Positions 16,571 to 24,248 of a stretch of DNA of 64,000 nucleotides are shown here, piece by piece. Origin of the DNA: Solibacillus sp. R5-41 (lineage in GTDB: Bacteria > Bacillota > Bacilli > Bacillales_A > Planococcaceae); the NCBI RefSeq assembly GCF_002736105.1, contig NZ_CP024123.1:302001-366000 (forward strand). Reading direction: 5' to 3'. Position numbers and translations under genes: made by a program. Every line of letters starts with the position of its first letter. Position 1 is the stretch's first letter. The notes below the pieces were generated by a model. It was not told the origin of the DNA. It saw only the letters and a program-made list of their open reading frames with translations, and did no database searches.

Positions 16571-16698
16571 ATTTATCCTCTCCTTTCCTTGTTATATCGT
16601 CAAAAAACGGGAAAATTAGAGCCTTGTCCTTATTATTGTTCTTAAAAAGGGAATAAAAACTTCCCTTCATGGTGACGCTTATTGCGAGGAGGTGAAGT

Positions 16699-17238
16699 AT
16701 GAGACTATTGCTTATGTTAGTGCCACTTTTTCTGTTAGGTGGATGTAATTTCTTTCAAGCGAAAAGTGTTCCAGTAAGTGCGCCAGAAACGTTGACAGCA
16801 AAGGCCGTTATGTATAATACGAAAAATGAAATCGTTGGCGAGGTGGCTTTTCAAGAGAACGAAAAAGGTGTGGAACTATCGGCCATATTAAATAGCTTAA
16901 CACCAGGCGAACATGGGATTCATATACATGAGGTTGGAAAATGTGAAAGACCTACTTTTGAGTCAGCTGGCGCTCATTATAATCCGACGAAAAAGCAGCA
17001 TGGTATTGAAAATCCGCTTGGTCCGCATGTAGGTGATTTACCAAATTTGGTAGCTGATAAAAATGGTGAAGTCCAATTAAACTTTATTGCGCCACAATTT
17101 ACATTGAAAAAAGGAGAGAAAAATTCCTTATTTGATGCTGATGGTAGCACAGTTATCGTTCATGAAAAGGCAGATGACTATATAACAGACCCTTCAGGAA
17201 ATTCTGGCGCGCGAATTGCTTGTGGTGTCATTCAATAA
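16699..17238 (+). CDS. sodC: Cu/Zn superoxide dismutase-like lipoprotein
   Basis: 179 residues with a lipobox (LFLLGGC, Cys16), so anchored on the outer face of the membrane. Metal ligands are all present: His75 and His77 (GIHIHEVGKC), bridging His93 (AHYNP), His101, His110 and Asp113 (PHVGDLPN), and His155 (VIVHEKADDY). The disulfide pair Cys82/Cys175 and the GNSGARIACGVI signature are kept. Bacillus subtilis YojM lacks some Cu ligands; this one looks competent. Start ATG at 16699 behind GAGGAGGTG. Confidence 0.9.
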   Translation: MRLLLMLVPLFLLGGCNFFQAKSVPVSAPETLTAKAVMYNTKNEIVGEVAFQENEKGVELSAILNSLTPGEHGIHIHEVGKCERPTFESAGAHYNPTKKQHGIENPLGPHVGDLPNLVADKNGEVQLNFIAPQFTLKKGEKNSLFDADGSTVIVHEKADDYITDPSGNSGARIACGVIQ

Positions 17239-17268
17239 AACTGTGTCCATGTTTGGACGCAGTTTTTT
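17239..17268 (+). terminator. Intrinsic terminator of sodC
   Basis: AACTGTGTCCA (17239-17249) pairs with TGGACGCAGTT (17254-17264) with one mismatch, then T6. The following 220 bases to the next promoter are very AT-rich and hold no gene. Confidence 0.85.
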
Positions 17269-17486
17269 ATGTGCATAAGAAGTGAAGTAAGCCTGTTTTT
17301 ACCTATTTGTTATACCTGCTTTTCAAAAAAACAATCTATTTATTTTTATACATTAAATCGTAATTTTTATATGTGTTTTAATGCGTGTACTATTTTTAGG
17401 TTAGATAAATTTGATTTTTACTAGGATATTAATGCGTTAGTAAGTTAATTATAAATAGTAAAAATAGATAGTAATTTTAAAATTAT

Positions 17487-17516
17487 TTGACTTTTTAATT
17501 ATTATTTATGTAAAAT
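17487..17516 (+). promoter_or_regulatory. Promoter of the TAXI-TRAP genes
   Basis: TTGACT (17487-17492), 18-bp spacer, TAAAAT (17511-17516), about 34 bases before the start codon. Confidence 0.65.
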
Positions 17517-17549
17517 AGACTATAGATGTAAAAAAAAGGGGGATTTACT

Positions 17550-18566
17550 ATGTTTAAAAAGAATAAACTATTATTTCTAACTATGGTAAGTGTTTTACTA
17601 TTAGTATTAGCGGCTTGTAATACTGATAGTGATTCAGGTAAAGATACAGACAAAACTGCTGATAAAGATGCAAGTTCAACAGGAGAATTAGATTTTGGTA
17701 AAGTAGATTTTTTAAGTATTTTAACTGGTGGTACGCAAGGTACATATTATCCATTAGGTGGTACTTTTGCAGACTTAATTACTTCTGATACAGGTGTAAA
17801 AACAACTGCTGAAGTTTCTCAAGCTTCTGCGGCAAATATGACAGCTTTACAAAATGGCGAGGGTGACGTAGCTTTCGTTCAAACAGATATTGCTTATTAT
17901 GGAACAAATGGAACATTAATGTTTGATGGTCAAAAAATTGATTCGGTTTCAGCATTAGGTGCATTATATCCAGAAACAGTTCAGCTTGTAACATTAGCTG
18001 ATTCAGGTATTAAATCATTTGCAGATTTAAAAGGTAAAAAAGTTTCTGTAGGTGCTCCTGGTTCAGGTACTTACGCAAACGCTGAGCAATTATTAGAAAT
18101 TCACGGTTTAACAATGGATGACATTAAAGCTCAAAACTTAGATTTCGGTGAATCAGCAGATGGAATCCAATCAGGTCAAATTGATGCAGCGTTCATCACT
18201 GCAGGTTACCCAACAGGTGCGGTAGAAGCACTTAATGCAACGAAGGGCGTTTACATTGTGCCAGTTGAAGCAGACAAAGCAAAAGAGCTTATTGCTAAAT
18301 ATCCATACTATGCAGTAGATGCAATCCCAGCAGGTACTTACGGATTAGAAAAAGAAATTCCAGCTGTATCGGTAGGTGCAATGCTAGCAGTTAAAAAGGA
18401 TCTTCCGGAAGATTTAGTTTATGCGATGACAAAAGCAATCTATGATAACACAGATAAAATTAGTCATGCTAAAGGTGCATTTATCAAAGCTGAAACGGGC
18501 TTAGACGGAATCGGTATTGAAGTTCACCCAGGTGCTCAAAAATATTTTGATGAAGTGAACAAGTAA
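17550..18566 (+). CDS. TRAP transporter solute-binding lipoprotein, TAXI family
   Basis: 338 residues. The lipobox LLVLAAC gives an acylated Cys at about 23. The TAXI signature is seen in LTGGTQGTYYPLGGTFADLI, then VSQASAANMTALQNGEGDVAFVQTDIAYYG and VSVGAPGSGTYANAEQLLEIHGL. It captures an organic acid (often a dicarboxylate or glutamate-like compound) and delivers it to the fused permease encoded downstream. A terminator between this gene and the permease pair would give the binding protein the usual molar excess. Confidence 0.92.
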   Translation: MFKKNKLLFLTMVSVLLLVLAACNTDSDSGKDTDKTADKDASSTGELDFGKVDFLSILTGGTQGTYYPLGGTFADLITSDTGVKTTAEVSQASAANMTALQNGEGDVAFVQTDIAYYGTNGTLMFDGQKIDSVSALGALYPETVQLVTLADSGIKSFADLKGKKVSVGAPGSGTYANAEQLLEIHGLTMDDIKAQNLDFGESADGIQSGQIDAAFITAGYPTGAVEALNATKGVYIVPVEADKAKELIAKYPYYAVDAIPAGTYGLEKEIPAVSVGAMLAVKKDLPEDLVYAMTKAIYDNTDKISHAKGAFIKAETGLDGIGIEVHPGAQKYFDEVNK

Positions 18567-18578
18567 CACAAAGCAAAG

Positions 18579-18613
18579 GCCTCTGTTGCGAAAAATGCTT
18601 CAGAGGCTTTTTT
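18579..18613 (+). terminator. Partial terminator between TAXI subunit and permease genes
   Basis: GCCTCTG/CAGAGGC stem (18579-18585/18601-18607) then T6, only 15 bases before the next start codon, so readthrough must supply the downstream genes. Confidence 0.75.
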
Positions 18614-18627
18614 GATGGTGAGAGCTT

Positions 18628-19143
18628 ATGAAAAAATGGTTCGTGGTAAGTGTTTTTTTTATTTGCTGTGCAGCGGTTTTTATTCCGTTTCAAAGAGCGT
18701 TGGTTTTCACGGAAACAAGAAATGAGGAACCGACTGTAAACTATGTATTATTGAATTCAGGAAATGATTTTCAAATAGTATTTACCCATTCTATTCACCT
18801 ATCGGATGTCATCGAAAGTTATCGTGTATTAACATCCAATGAATTTCAACTAGTATCGATGAAATATTCAGATGTTGCAATCGGTATGCCGGGGCATGCT
18901 GAAGAAGGGCAAGCACTTATTTATGAAAATGGTGTATATACATTACGCTATGATGATGCGAAATTGCCTAATTTTACGCTACATATTGGCGCGGTTCAAC
19001 AAAAGCTAATACTCCAATATGGTGACGAAGAATATAATTTAAAAAAGAACTTAGTAAAAGGGAAATCCTATTTTACTGAGGTAAGAAAAATATCATTCTA
19101 TGAAAAAATGAAAGGTGTGAAATTGAATGACAAAAAAGAATGA
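18628..19143 (+). CDS. DUF1850 domain protein of the TAXI-TRAP system
   Basis: 171 residues with one N-terminal TM/signal anchor (KKWFVVSVFFICCAAVFIPF). The exported domain contains FQIVFTHSIHLSDVIESYRV, the DUF1850 core in which an S/T-H-S motif precedes the E-x-Y segment. Genes of this family almost always accompany TAXI-type TRAP permeases, as here; the role is unproven. The last 17 bases overlap the permease start. Confidence 0.85.
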   Translation: MKKWFVVSVFFICCAAVFIPFQRALVFTETRNEEPTVNYVLLNSGNDFQIVFTHSIHLSDVIESYRVLTSNEFQLVSMKYSDVAIGMPGHAEEGQALIYENGVYTLRYDDAKLPNFTLHIGAVQQKLILQYGDEEYNLKKNLVKGKSYFTEVRKISFYEKMKGVKLNDKKE

Positions 19144-21139
19144 TCAAATTGATGATAACCAATTTGAACAATTATCCGCTGAAGATCAGCAAGCATTGTT
19201 AGAAAAATACGATATTGAATCAAACACGCGTAATGTGAATGGTATTATGAAAAAAGTGATTTATGTGGGACTCTTACTGTTTTCTTTATTTCAACTTTAT
19301 ACGGTTGTTTTTGGATTATTCCCAGCTCAAATTCAGCGTACAGTCCATTTAGGATTCGGTTTAACTTTTATATTTTTACTATTTCCAGCAATACGTAAAA
19401 CGAAAAAGGATACCATTCCATTTTACGATTATATTTTAGCGCTTTTATCCATTGTAGTTGGTTCGTATTGGTTAATTAACTATGAGCGTCTTGTACAAAG
19501 TTTAGGGAGATTAGAAACAATGGACTTTTACATTGGGCTTCTTGCGACGATTTTAGTTTTAGAAGCAGCAAGACGTGCAGTTGGGTTACCTATTACGATT
19601 ATTGCAAGTTTATTCCTGCTTTACGCTTATTTTGGTCCATATATGCCGGACTTCATGGCCCACCGTGGTCAAAGTGTAGACAACATTGTTAATTTAATGT
19701 TCTACTCAACAGATGGTATTTTAGGAACGCCTTTAAGTGTATCGGCTACATTTATTTTTGTGTTCTTATTATTCGGGGCCTTTTTAGTGAAAACAGGAGT
19801 AGGGCAATATTTTAATGATTTAGCCGTAGCAATCGCGGGGAAATTAATTGGTGGTCCTGCTAAAGTAGCAATTTTTTCTTCTGCATTACAAGGAACAATT
19901 TCAGGTAGTTCCGTTGCAAACGTTGTAACATCGGGTGCTTATACAATTCCGATGATGAAAAAGCTAGGCTATAAAAAGGAGTTTGCGGGAGCAGTAGAAG
20001 CGGCAGCCTCAACAGGTGGTCAATTAATGCCACCGATTATGGGAGCAGCGGCCTTCTTAATGGTAGAGTTTATTGGTCGTGGTATCACTTATTGGGATAT
20101 TGCCAAAGCCGCAGCAATCCCTGCATTACTTTACTTTACAGGAATTTGGATTATGACTCATTTTGAAGCGAAACGTTTAGGGTTACGTGGATTATCGGAT
20201 GAGGAATTACCTAATCGTAAAGAAGTATTGATGAAAATTTATTTATTAATTCCGATCATGTTAATTATTGTATTAATGTTAGTTGGTATACCTGTAATGC
20301 ATTCCGCTTTATATGGTATTTTAGCTTGTATTTTAGTAGGGATGTTTAACAAGGAGACACGTCTAGGTTTTGCAGATATTTTAGATGCTTTAGTAGATGG
20401 TGCAAAAACAGCGTTAGGTGTAGTTGCAGCCACTGCATGTGCCGGGATCATTGTTGGAGTAGTTGTGAAAACAGGTCTTGGATTATCACTAGCAAATAGC
20501 TTAGTCAAATTAGCTGGAGGAAGCATTTTATTAACATTATTCTTCGTAATGATTGCATCTCTTATTTTAGGGATGGGTGCACCGACAACAGCTAACTATG
20601 TTATTACATCGACGATTGCAGCACCTGCAATTATCGCTTTATTAGCGCCAGATGTACCTCAAAGTGCTGTGCCAATTGTTGTGTTATTATCTGCACACTT
20701 CTTTGTATTTTACTTTGGTATTATTGCAGATATTACACCACCTGTTGCACTCGCCGCCTTCGCAGCTTCCGGAATATCAGGTGGAGACCCGATCAAAACG
20801 GGTGTGGACTCTGCTAAGTTAGCGATTGCGGCATTTATTATTCCGTATATGATTGTATTCTCACCAGCGCTATTGATGATTGACGTAACGATTATACAAA
20901 TAATTTGGGTAGTATTTACTGCGATAATGGGTATGATTGCAATTGGTGCAGGGGTTATTGGATTCTGGTACCGAAAGCTAATGATTGTGGAACGATTAGT
21001 TGTCATTGCTGCCGGATTAGCAATGATTTACCCAGAATCATTTTCGGATGCGATTGGTCTGATTGTATTCTTCGCAATGTGGGCATTACAAATTTACACT
21101 AAAAATAAAGGGAATGTACCAAAAGTAATCGTTTCTTAA
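19127..21139 (+). CDS. TRAP transporter fused permease subunit (4TM/12TM)
   Basis: 670 residues with about 16 or more hydrophobic segments, the size of a fused small-plus-large TRAP permease. Large-subunit motifs: ALQGTISGSSVANVVTSGAYTIPMMKKLGYKKEFAGAVEAAASTGGQLMPPIMGAAAFLM in pieces, and ILGMGAPTTANYVITS plus FGIIADITPPVALAAFAASGISGGDP. It imports the TAXI subunit's ligand using an ion gradient. The start at 19127 lies within the DUF1850 gene (17-bp overlap), so the two are coupled. Confidence 0.93.
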   Translation: MTKKNDQIDDNQFEQLSAEDQQALLEKYDIESNTRNVNGIMKKVIYVGLLLFSLFQLYTVVFGLFPAQIQRTVHLGFGLTFIFLLFPAIRKTKKDTIPFYDYILALLSIVVGSYWLINYERLVQSLGRLETMDFYIGLLATILVLEAARRAVGLPITIIASLFLLYAYFGPYMPDFMAHRGQSVDNIVNLMFYSTDGILGTPLSVSATFIFVFLLFGAFLVKTGVGQYFNDLAVAIAGKLIGGPAKVAIFSSALQGTISGSSVANVVTSGAYTIPMMKKLGYKKEFAGAVEAAASTGGQLMPPIMGAAAFLMVEFIGRGITYWDIAKAAAIPALLYFTGIWIMTHFEAKRLGLRGLSDEELPNRKEVLMKIYLLIPIMLIIVLMLVGIPVMHSALYGILACILVGMFNKETRLGFADILDALVDGAKTALGVVAATACAGIIVGVVVKTGLGLSLANSLVKLAGGSILLTLFFVMIASLILGMGAPTTANYVITSTIAAPAIIALLAPDVPQSAVPIVVLLSAHFFVFYFGIIADITPPVALAAFAASGISGGDPIKTGVDSAKLAIAAFIIPYMIVFSPALLMIDVTIIQIIWVVFTAIMGMIAIGAGVIGFWYRKLMIVERLVVIAAGLAMIYPESFSDAIGLIVFFAMWALQIYTKNKGNVPKVIVS

Positions 21140-21157
21140 GGTGTAATTAACTCCAAG

Positions 21158-21199
21158 CAGTCGATTTTCGGGTCTATACCGAGGGTCGACTGTTTTTTT
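21158..21199 (+). terminator. Intrinsic terminator of the TRAP operon
   Basis: CAGTCGA (21158-21164)/TCGACTG (21186-21192) with an inner CGG/CCG stem, then T7. Confidence 0.85.
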
Positions 21200-21359
21200 A
21201 TTTTCATACAGTCGGAATGAGGCGTAATCGATGTCATTCATCTCTTCTTGAGATAGATTATATACTTATTATGCATAAGTGATATGTTTCAGTTGCGAAC
21301 AAGAAAAGGAACGTGTAATATTAAATTATTATAAAATTCAGAAAATTGGAGTGATTGAA

Positions 21360-21497
21360 ATGATGACATTTTTAAAATCTATGTTTGCTACTTATTTGTT
21401 GGATGAAGAACATGACGTGGAAGTAGTCGAGCAGACCGAAACACAGGCAGTTGAGCAATATGAACAGTATCCAGCAGGCTTTTTCTCAAGTCTATAA
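21360..21497 (+). CDS. Small acidic protein of unknown function
   Basis: 45 residues. The ATG at 21360 (or 21363) has GGAGTGATTG in front; the longer frame from 21279 lacks a ribosome site. It has a short hydrophobic start (MMTFLKSMFATYLL) and a Glu-rich remainder ending GFFSSL. It has its own terminator, so it is probably an independent small gene. Confidence 0.5.
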   Translation: MMTFLKSMFATYLLDEEHDVEVVEQTETQAVEQYEQYPAGFFSSL

Positions 21498-21502
21498 CGA
21501 CT

Positions 21503-21545
21503 AGAACTATCTATTTGCGCTAAGCAATGGATAGTTCTTTTTTTC
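21503..21545 (+). terminator. Intrinsic terminator
   Basis: AGAACTATC/GATAGTTCT (21503-21511/21530-21538) followed by a T-rich run. Confidence 0.8.
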
Positions 21546-21645
21546 GTTTGTAAATTGTTTTTCTAATTAGCTAGGCGCCTATTATTAGTAAATTTAGAAT
21601 TGTGCTATATAATAGAGGTATTAAATTATATTAGAGGTGCGTTTC

Positions 21646-22758
21646 ATGATTGATGTCAGGAAAACGGAAGAAATGATATTTGAATGGTTTCATTACTTCC
21701 ACACTCATCCAGAGGTGAGTTGGCAAGAACATAATACAACAGAGAAATTAGCAACGATTTTAGATGATTTGAACATTCGCTATACCCGATTTGACGATGT
21801 GACAGGGTTAATCGCCGAAATTGGTGAAGGCAAGGAAGTTATTGCAGTTCGTGCTGATATAGATGCTTTATGGCAGGAAGTTGATGGTGTCATGCAGGCG
21901 AATCATTCGTGTGGACATGATGCAAATATTTCGATGGTACTTGGAGCACTTTTAGAATTAAAAGACAAAAAATTAAAAAAGCGTATCCGTTTTATTTTCC
22001 AGCCAGCAGAGGAATCAGGTGGCGGTGCCTTAGCTATGATTGAGCGTGATGTTTTAAAAGATGTATCGCATTTATTTGGTGTTCATTTACGCCCAGTAGA
22101 AGAGTTACCACTTGGAAAAGTATCACCAGCAATTTTTCACGGGGCAGCGGCGTTTTTGAGCGGTACAATAACAGGGATCGATGCGCACGGTGCACGCCCA
22201 CACCAAGGGAATAATGCGATTGATGTTGCCGTAGCTATTCAGCAAATGTTGAAAAATTTATACATCGATCCATTTGAAGTATATTCAGCAAAAATGACGA
22301 AAATCGTTGCAGATGGTGGTAGTATTAATATTATCCCAGGTAATGCAAGCTTCTCTATTGATGTGCGAGCTCAGAAAAATGAAGTACTTGAGCAAATTCA
22401 AGCATATGTGAATGAGGGCTTAAAGCAAATTTCTCAATTATTTGCGATTGATGTCAATTGGCAGTGGCTGGATGTCACACCAGGTGCTGAAGTTTCTAAA
22501 GAAGCTGCTAAAGTAGCAGAAACTTCAATTATTGAAGCATTAGGCATGGAGCATTTAGCGCCAGCTGTTGCAACACCAGGCAGTGATGACTTCCATTTTT
22601 ATACGATTAAGCAACCACAATTGAAGGCTACGATGATTGGTGTTGGTGCAAACTTAGCACCGGGACTCCATCACCCCCATATGACATTTGATCATTCAGG
22701 CCTACTTGATGGCGCCAAGGTGTTAACTGCGACATTAAAAAACGCTGCAACAAGTTAA
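21646..22758 (+). CDS. M20 family amidohydrolase/aminoacylase
   Basis: 370 residues from the ATG at 21646 (AGAGGTG upstream; the GTG at 21637 is part of that site). Metal-binding motif NHSCGHDANISM, general base and ligand in FQPAEESGGGALAMI, dimerisation-domain GIDAHGARPHQGNNAID, C-terminal GSDDFHFYT. This is the N-acyl-amino acid amidohydrolase/YxeP-like branch, cytoplasmic and hydrolysing N-acyl bonds. A TATAAT at 21608-21613 could be its -10. Substrate unknown. Confidence 0.88.
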   Translation: MIDVRKTEEMIFEWFHYFHTHPEVSWQEHNTTEKLATILDDLNIRYTRFDDVTGLIAEIGEGKEVIAVRADIDALWQEVDGVMQANHSCGHDANISMVLGALLELKDKKLKKRIRFIFQPAEESGGGALAMIERDVLKDVSHLFGVHLRPVEELPLGKVSPAIFHGAAAFLSGTITGIDAHGARPHQGNNAIDVAVAIQQMLKNLYIDPFEVYSAKMTKIVADGGSINIIPGNASFSIDVRAQKNEVLEQIQAYVNEGLKQISQLFAIDVNWQWLDVTPGAEVSKEAAKVAETSIIEALGMEHLAPAVATPGSDDFHFYTIKQPQLKATMIGVGANLAPGLHHPHMTFDHSGLLDGAKVLTATLKNAATS

Positions 22759-22760
22759 TT

Positions 22761-22797
22761 AAAAACGTCTTCGCATAATTAGAGCGAGGACGTTTTT
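22761..22797. terminator. Bidirectional terminator between convergent genes
   Basis: AAAAACGTC (22761-22769) pairs with GACGTTTTT (22789-22797); T-runs on both strands serve the amidohydrolase (+) and the FhuF-like gene (-). Confidence 0.85.
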
Positions 22798-22799
22798 CT

Positions 22800-23507
22800 T
22801 CATTTTATTGGACAAAAGCCGCAAGCTAATAAGCCAGGAATATCCTTAGAGAAGCAGCAGCTTTTTCTTACAGGATTATTGATGAGCTGAGAAGGGTTTA
22901 TACCACTCGTGTAGTTTCGAAATAGTGATTTATCTGAGAAATAGCGCCAAATATTTTTGTCTTCTAGCATTTCTAAATCCTCAAATGCTCGATCAGAAAG
23001 AGCCGGATTATCGAGCAGTGTATGAAGGTGCCAAAGCATATAACCAAAAATATTTTCCCATAAAACAAGAGGGGAAATCGATGTTGTTTTACGTAGCTGC
23101 GAAATGATGACGGATGCTTTATATAATATGTCCGTCATTACTTTTTCCCGCTCATCATCCTCTACATAACGGTAATCATTTGGATTTATATACATGCCTA
23201 ATGTATGGATTCCGAATTCGTTTATGATGGCAAAGCGAAGATCTTCAGGTTTCCCATCCCATACTTCATCATAAGACGTCAACATATAAAATTGCATAGC
23301 AACAAACATCCCATAGCGACGTCCAAAGTGAGAAATAGCCGCAGCTTCTGTTGCAGCATTTGTCACACCCATCATTAAATTTCTAAAATCCGTTAAATAA
23401 AAGTCTTTATGTAGATTCGCCAGCGTAAATAATGGGCGTGTAGGTTCCTCTGTAAAAATACTATATGAATTGAGTTGTCGTACTTGATCATAAGAAAGTG
23501 CAGGCAT
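22800..23507 (-). CDS. FhuF-like ferric iron (siderophore) reductase
   Basis: 235 residues from the ATG at 23507, behind GGTGAG; the GTG at 23516 is inside that site. The C-terminal SCCFSKDIPGLLACGFCP reproduces the FhuF 2Fe-2S cysteine pattern C-C-x10-C-x2-C (Cys217, 218, 229, 232). The remainder is helical like the FhuF/IucA-C-terminal family. It likely releases iron from imported ferric siderophores in the cytoplasm. A strong Fur box lies about 240 bp upstream but drives the other direction; this gene's own promoter (TATAGT near 23570, minus strand) shows no clear Fur box. Confidence 0.75.
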   Translation of the reverse strand: MPALSYDQVRQLNSYSIFTEEPTRPLFTLANLHKDFYLTDFRNLMMGVTNAATEAAAISHFGRRYGMFVAMQFYMLTSYDEVWDGKPEDLRFAIINEFGIHTLGMYINPNDYRYVEDDEREKVMTDILYKASVIISQLRKTTSISPLVLWENIFGYMLWHLHTLLDNPALSDRAFEDLEMLEDKNIWRYFSDKSLFRNYTSGINPSQLINNPVRKSCCFSKDIPGLLACGFCPIK

Positions 23508-23730
23508 AAATCTCACCTTTTCATTAATAATTATTTGGTGATAGTAAACGGCTCACCATTGGATAACCTTACTATACCATTTTTACTTAATAAATGAGCG
23601 GGAAAGCGTCAAGGTGAACGAAATGTATGAGTGACAGGGCAAACGTGAATTTTAGCTATTTTTTATGAATTATTTTTATCGACGGTCGTTAAAGTGACAA
23701 AAAAATCAATTGAAATTTTTTTAAAAAATA

Positions 23731-23763
23731 TTGACAAACAAACTGATAATGATTATCATTGTC
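23731..23763 (+). promoter_or_regulatory. Promoter with near-consensus Fur box
   Basis: TTGACA (23731-23736), 17 bp, TATCAT (23754-23759). The 19-mer GATAATGATTATCATTGTC (23745-23763) matches the Fur consensus at 17 of 19 positions and covers the -10 region, so iron-loaded Fur should block it. Confidence 0.85.
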
Positions 23764-23765
23764 AT

Positions 23766-23909
23766 GTAGCGTAATCTTATTTGTAATTCAGTACAAATAA
23801 GAATGAACTCAGCGCCTTTTCTCCAAAAGTTAGCTAGTTCAAGGTAGCGTTCTAAACCCCCTCATTTGGAACGTGGTTTGGCAAGCATTGTCAAACAAAT
23901 GATTTTTTT
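23766..23909 (+). ncRNA. Candidate Fur-regulated small RNA (FsrA-like)
   Basis: About 144 nt from the expected start of the Fur-controlled promoter to a terminator, with no credible ORF. Predicted parts: 11-bp hairpin TCTTATTTGTA/TACAAATAAGA (23775-23802), a GAACT...AGTTC stem-loop with an inner CTTTT/AAAAG, a single-stranded C-rich run (AAACCCCCTC, 23854-23863), then a terminator made of TCATTTG/CAAATGA enclosing GTTTGGCAA/TTGTCAAAC and T7. Iron-responsive sRNAs such as Bacillus FsrA use unpaired C-rich stretches to cover Shine-Dalgarno sequences. The family assignment is by analogy, not by sequence identity. Confidence 0.65.
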
Positions 23910-23958
23910 ACTTTTTCTATTTTTCTTCTAGTTTTCTTCCCATATGGGAGGCCCTTTT

Positions 23959-23994
23959 ATACCTGTATCCAATTGAGGATACAGGTATTTTTTT
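23959..23994 (+). terminator. Second intrinsic terminator, directly before an omega-RNA element
   Basis: Perfect 12-bp stem ATACCTGTATCC/GGATACAGGTAT (23959-23970/23977-23988) with T7. No gene lies between it and the sRNA terminator. Confidence 0.85.
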
Positions 23995-23996
23995 AC

Positions 23997-24242
23997 TTGC
24001 TTCAGCAGAAGTCCTCCGCTTCTATAAGTGGGGGATGAATGCTAAGTATGCCTTATTTCAGTGGGGATTCAAACTCCGGCTGAATAGGGGAAATCTGGCT
24101 AAGATCGCAGCATCGTGCGGCAACGCCTCAGTGACCAACGTCGTGTTGGCCCAAAGCCTCCGCGGATGTCACAGATTTTTAGAGGATTTTTTCGACCAAG
24201 CTCGAAAAAAATCTGGACGCAATTACGCCGTGGTGTAATTGA
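23997..24242 (+). mobile_element. Stand-alone HEARO/IscB omega-RNA element, copy A
   Basis: 246 bp. Conserved blocks shared with copies B and C: left end TTGCTTCAGCAGAAGT, hairpin CCTCCGCTT/AAGTGGGGG, ATGAATGC, CTCCGGCTGAATAGGGGAA, GGCTAAGA, CGTGCGGCAACGC, GTGACCAAC, CGTGTTGGCCCAA, GGATGTCACAGA, a variable tip TTTTTTCGA..TCGAAAAAA, TCTGGACG, and a right-end hairpin CAATTACGCC/GGTGTAATTG. I recognise this as the HEARO RNA that guides IscB nucleases, from memory of the family. No iscB or tnpA is present. A 67-codon frame inside it is a shadow. Confidence 0.75.
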
Positions 24243-24248
24243 TTTTAA

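Noticed and set aside
20239-21006. Minus-strand ORFs inside the TRAP permease gene
   Set aside because: Shadows of a long, well-conserved membrane protein gene; low-complexity Ile/Thr/Pro translations.
23731-23763. Fur box as operator of the FhuF-like gene
   Set aside because: The promoter it overlaps points away from that gene, which is about 240 bp off on the other strand with its own -10; indirect effects remain possible.
24035-24238. 67-codon ORF on the plus strand
   Set aside because: It lies wholly inside omega-RNA copy A, is rich in Arg/Cys/Asn as expected of a structured RNA read as protein, and has no ribosome site.
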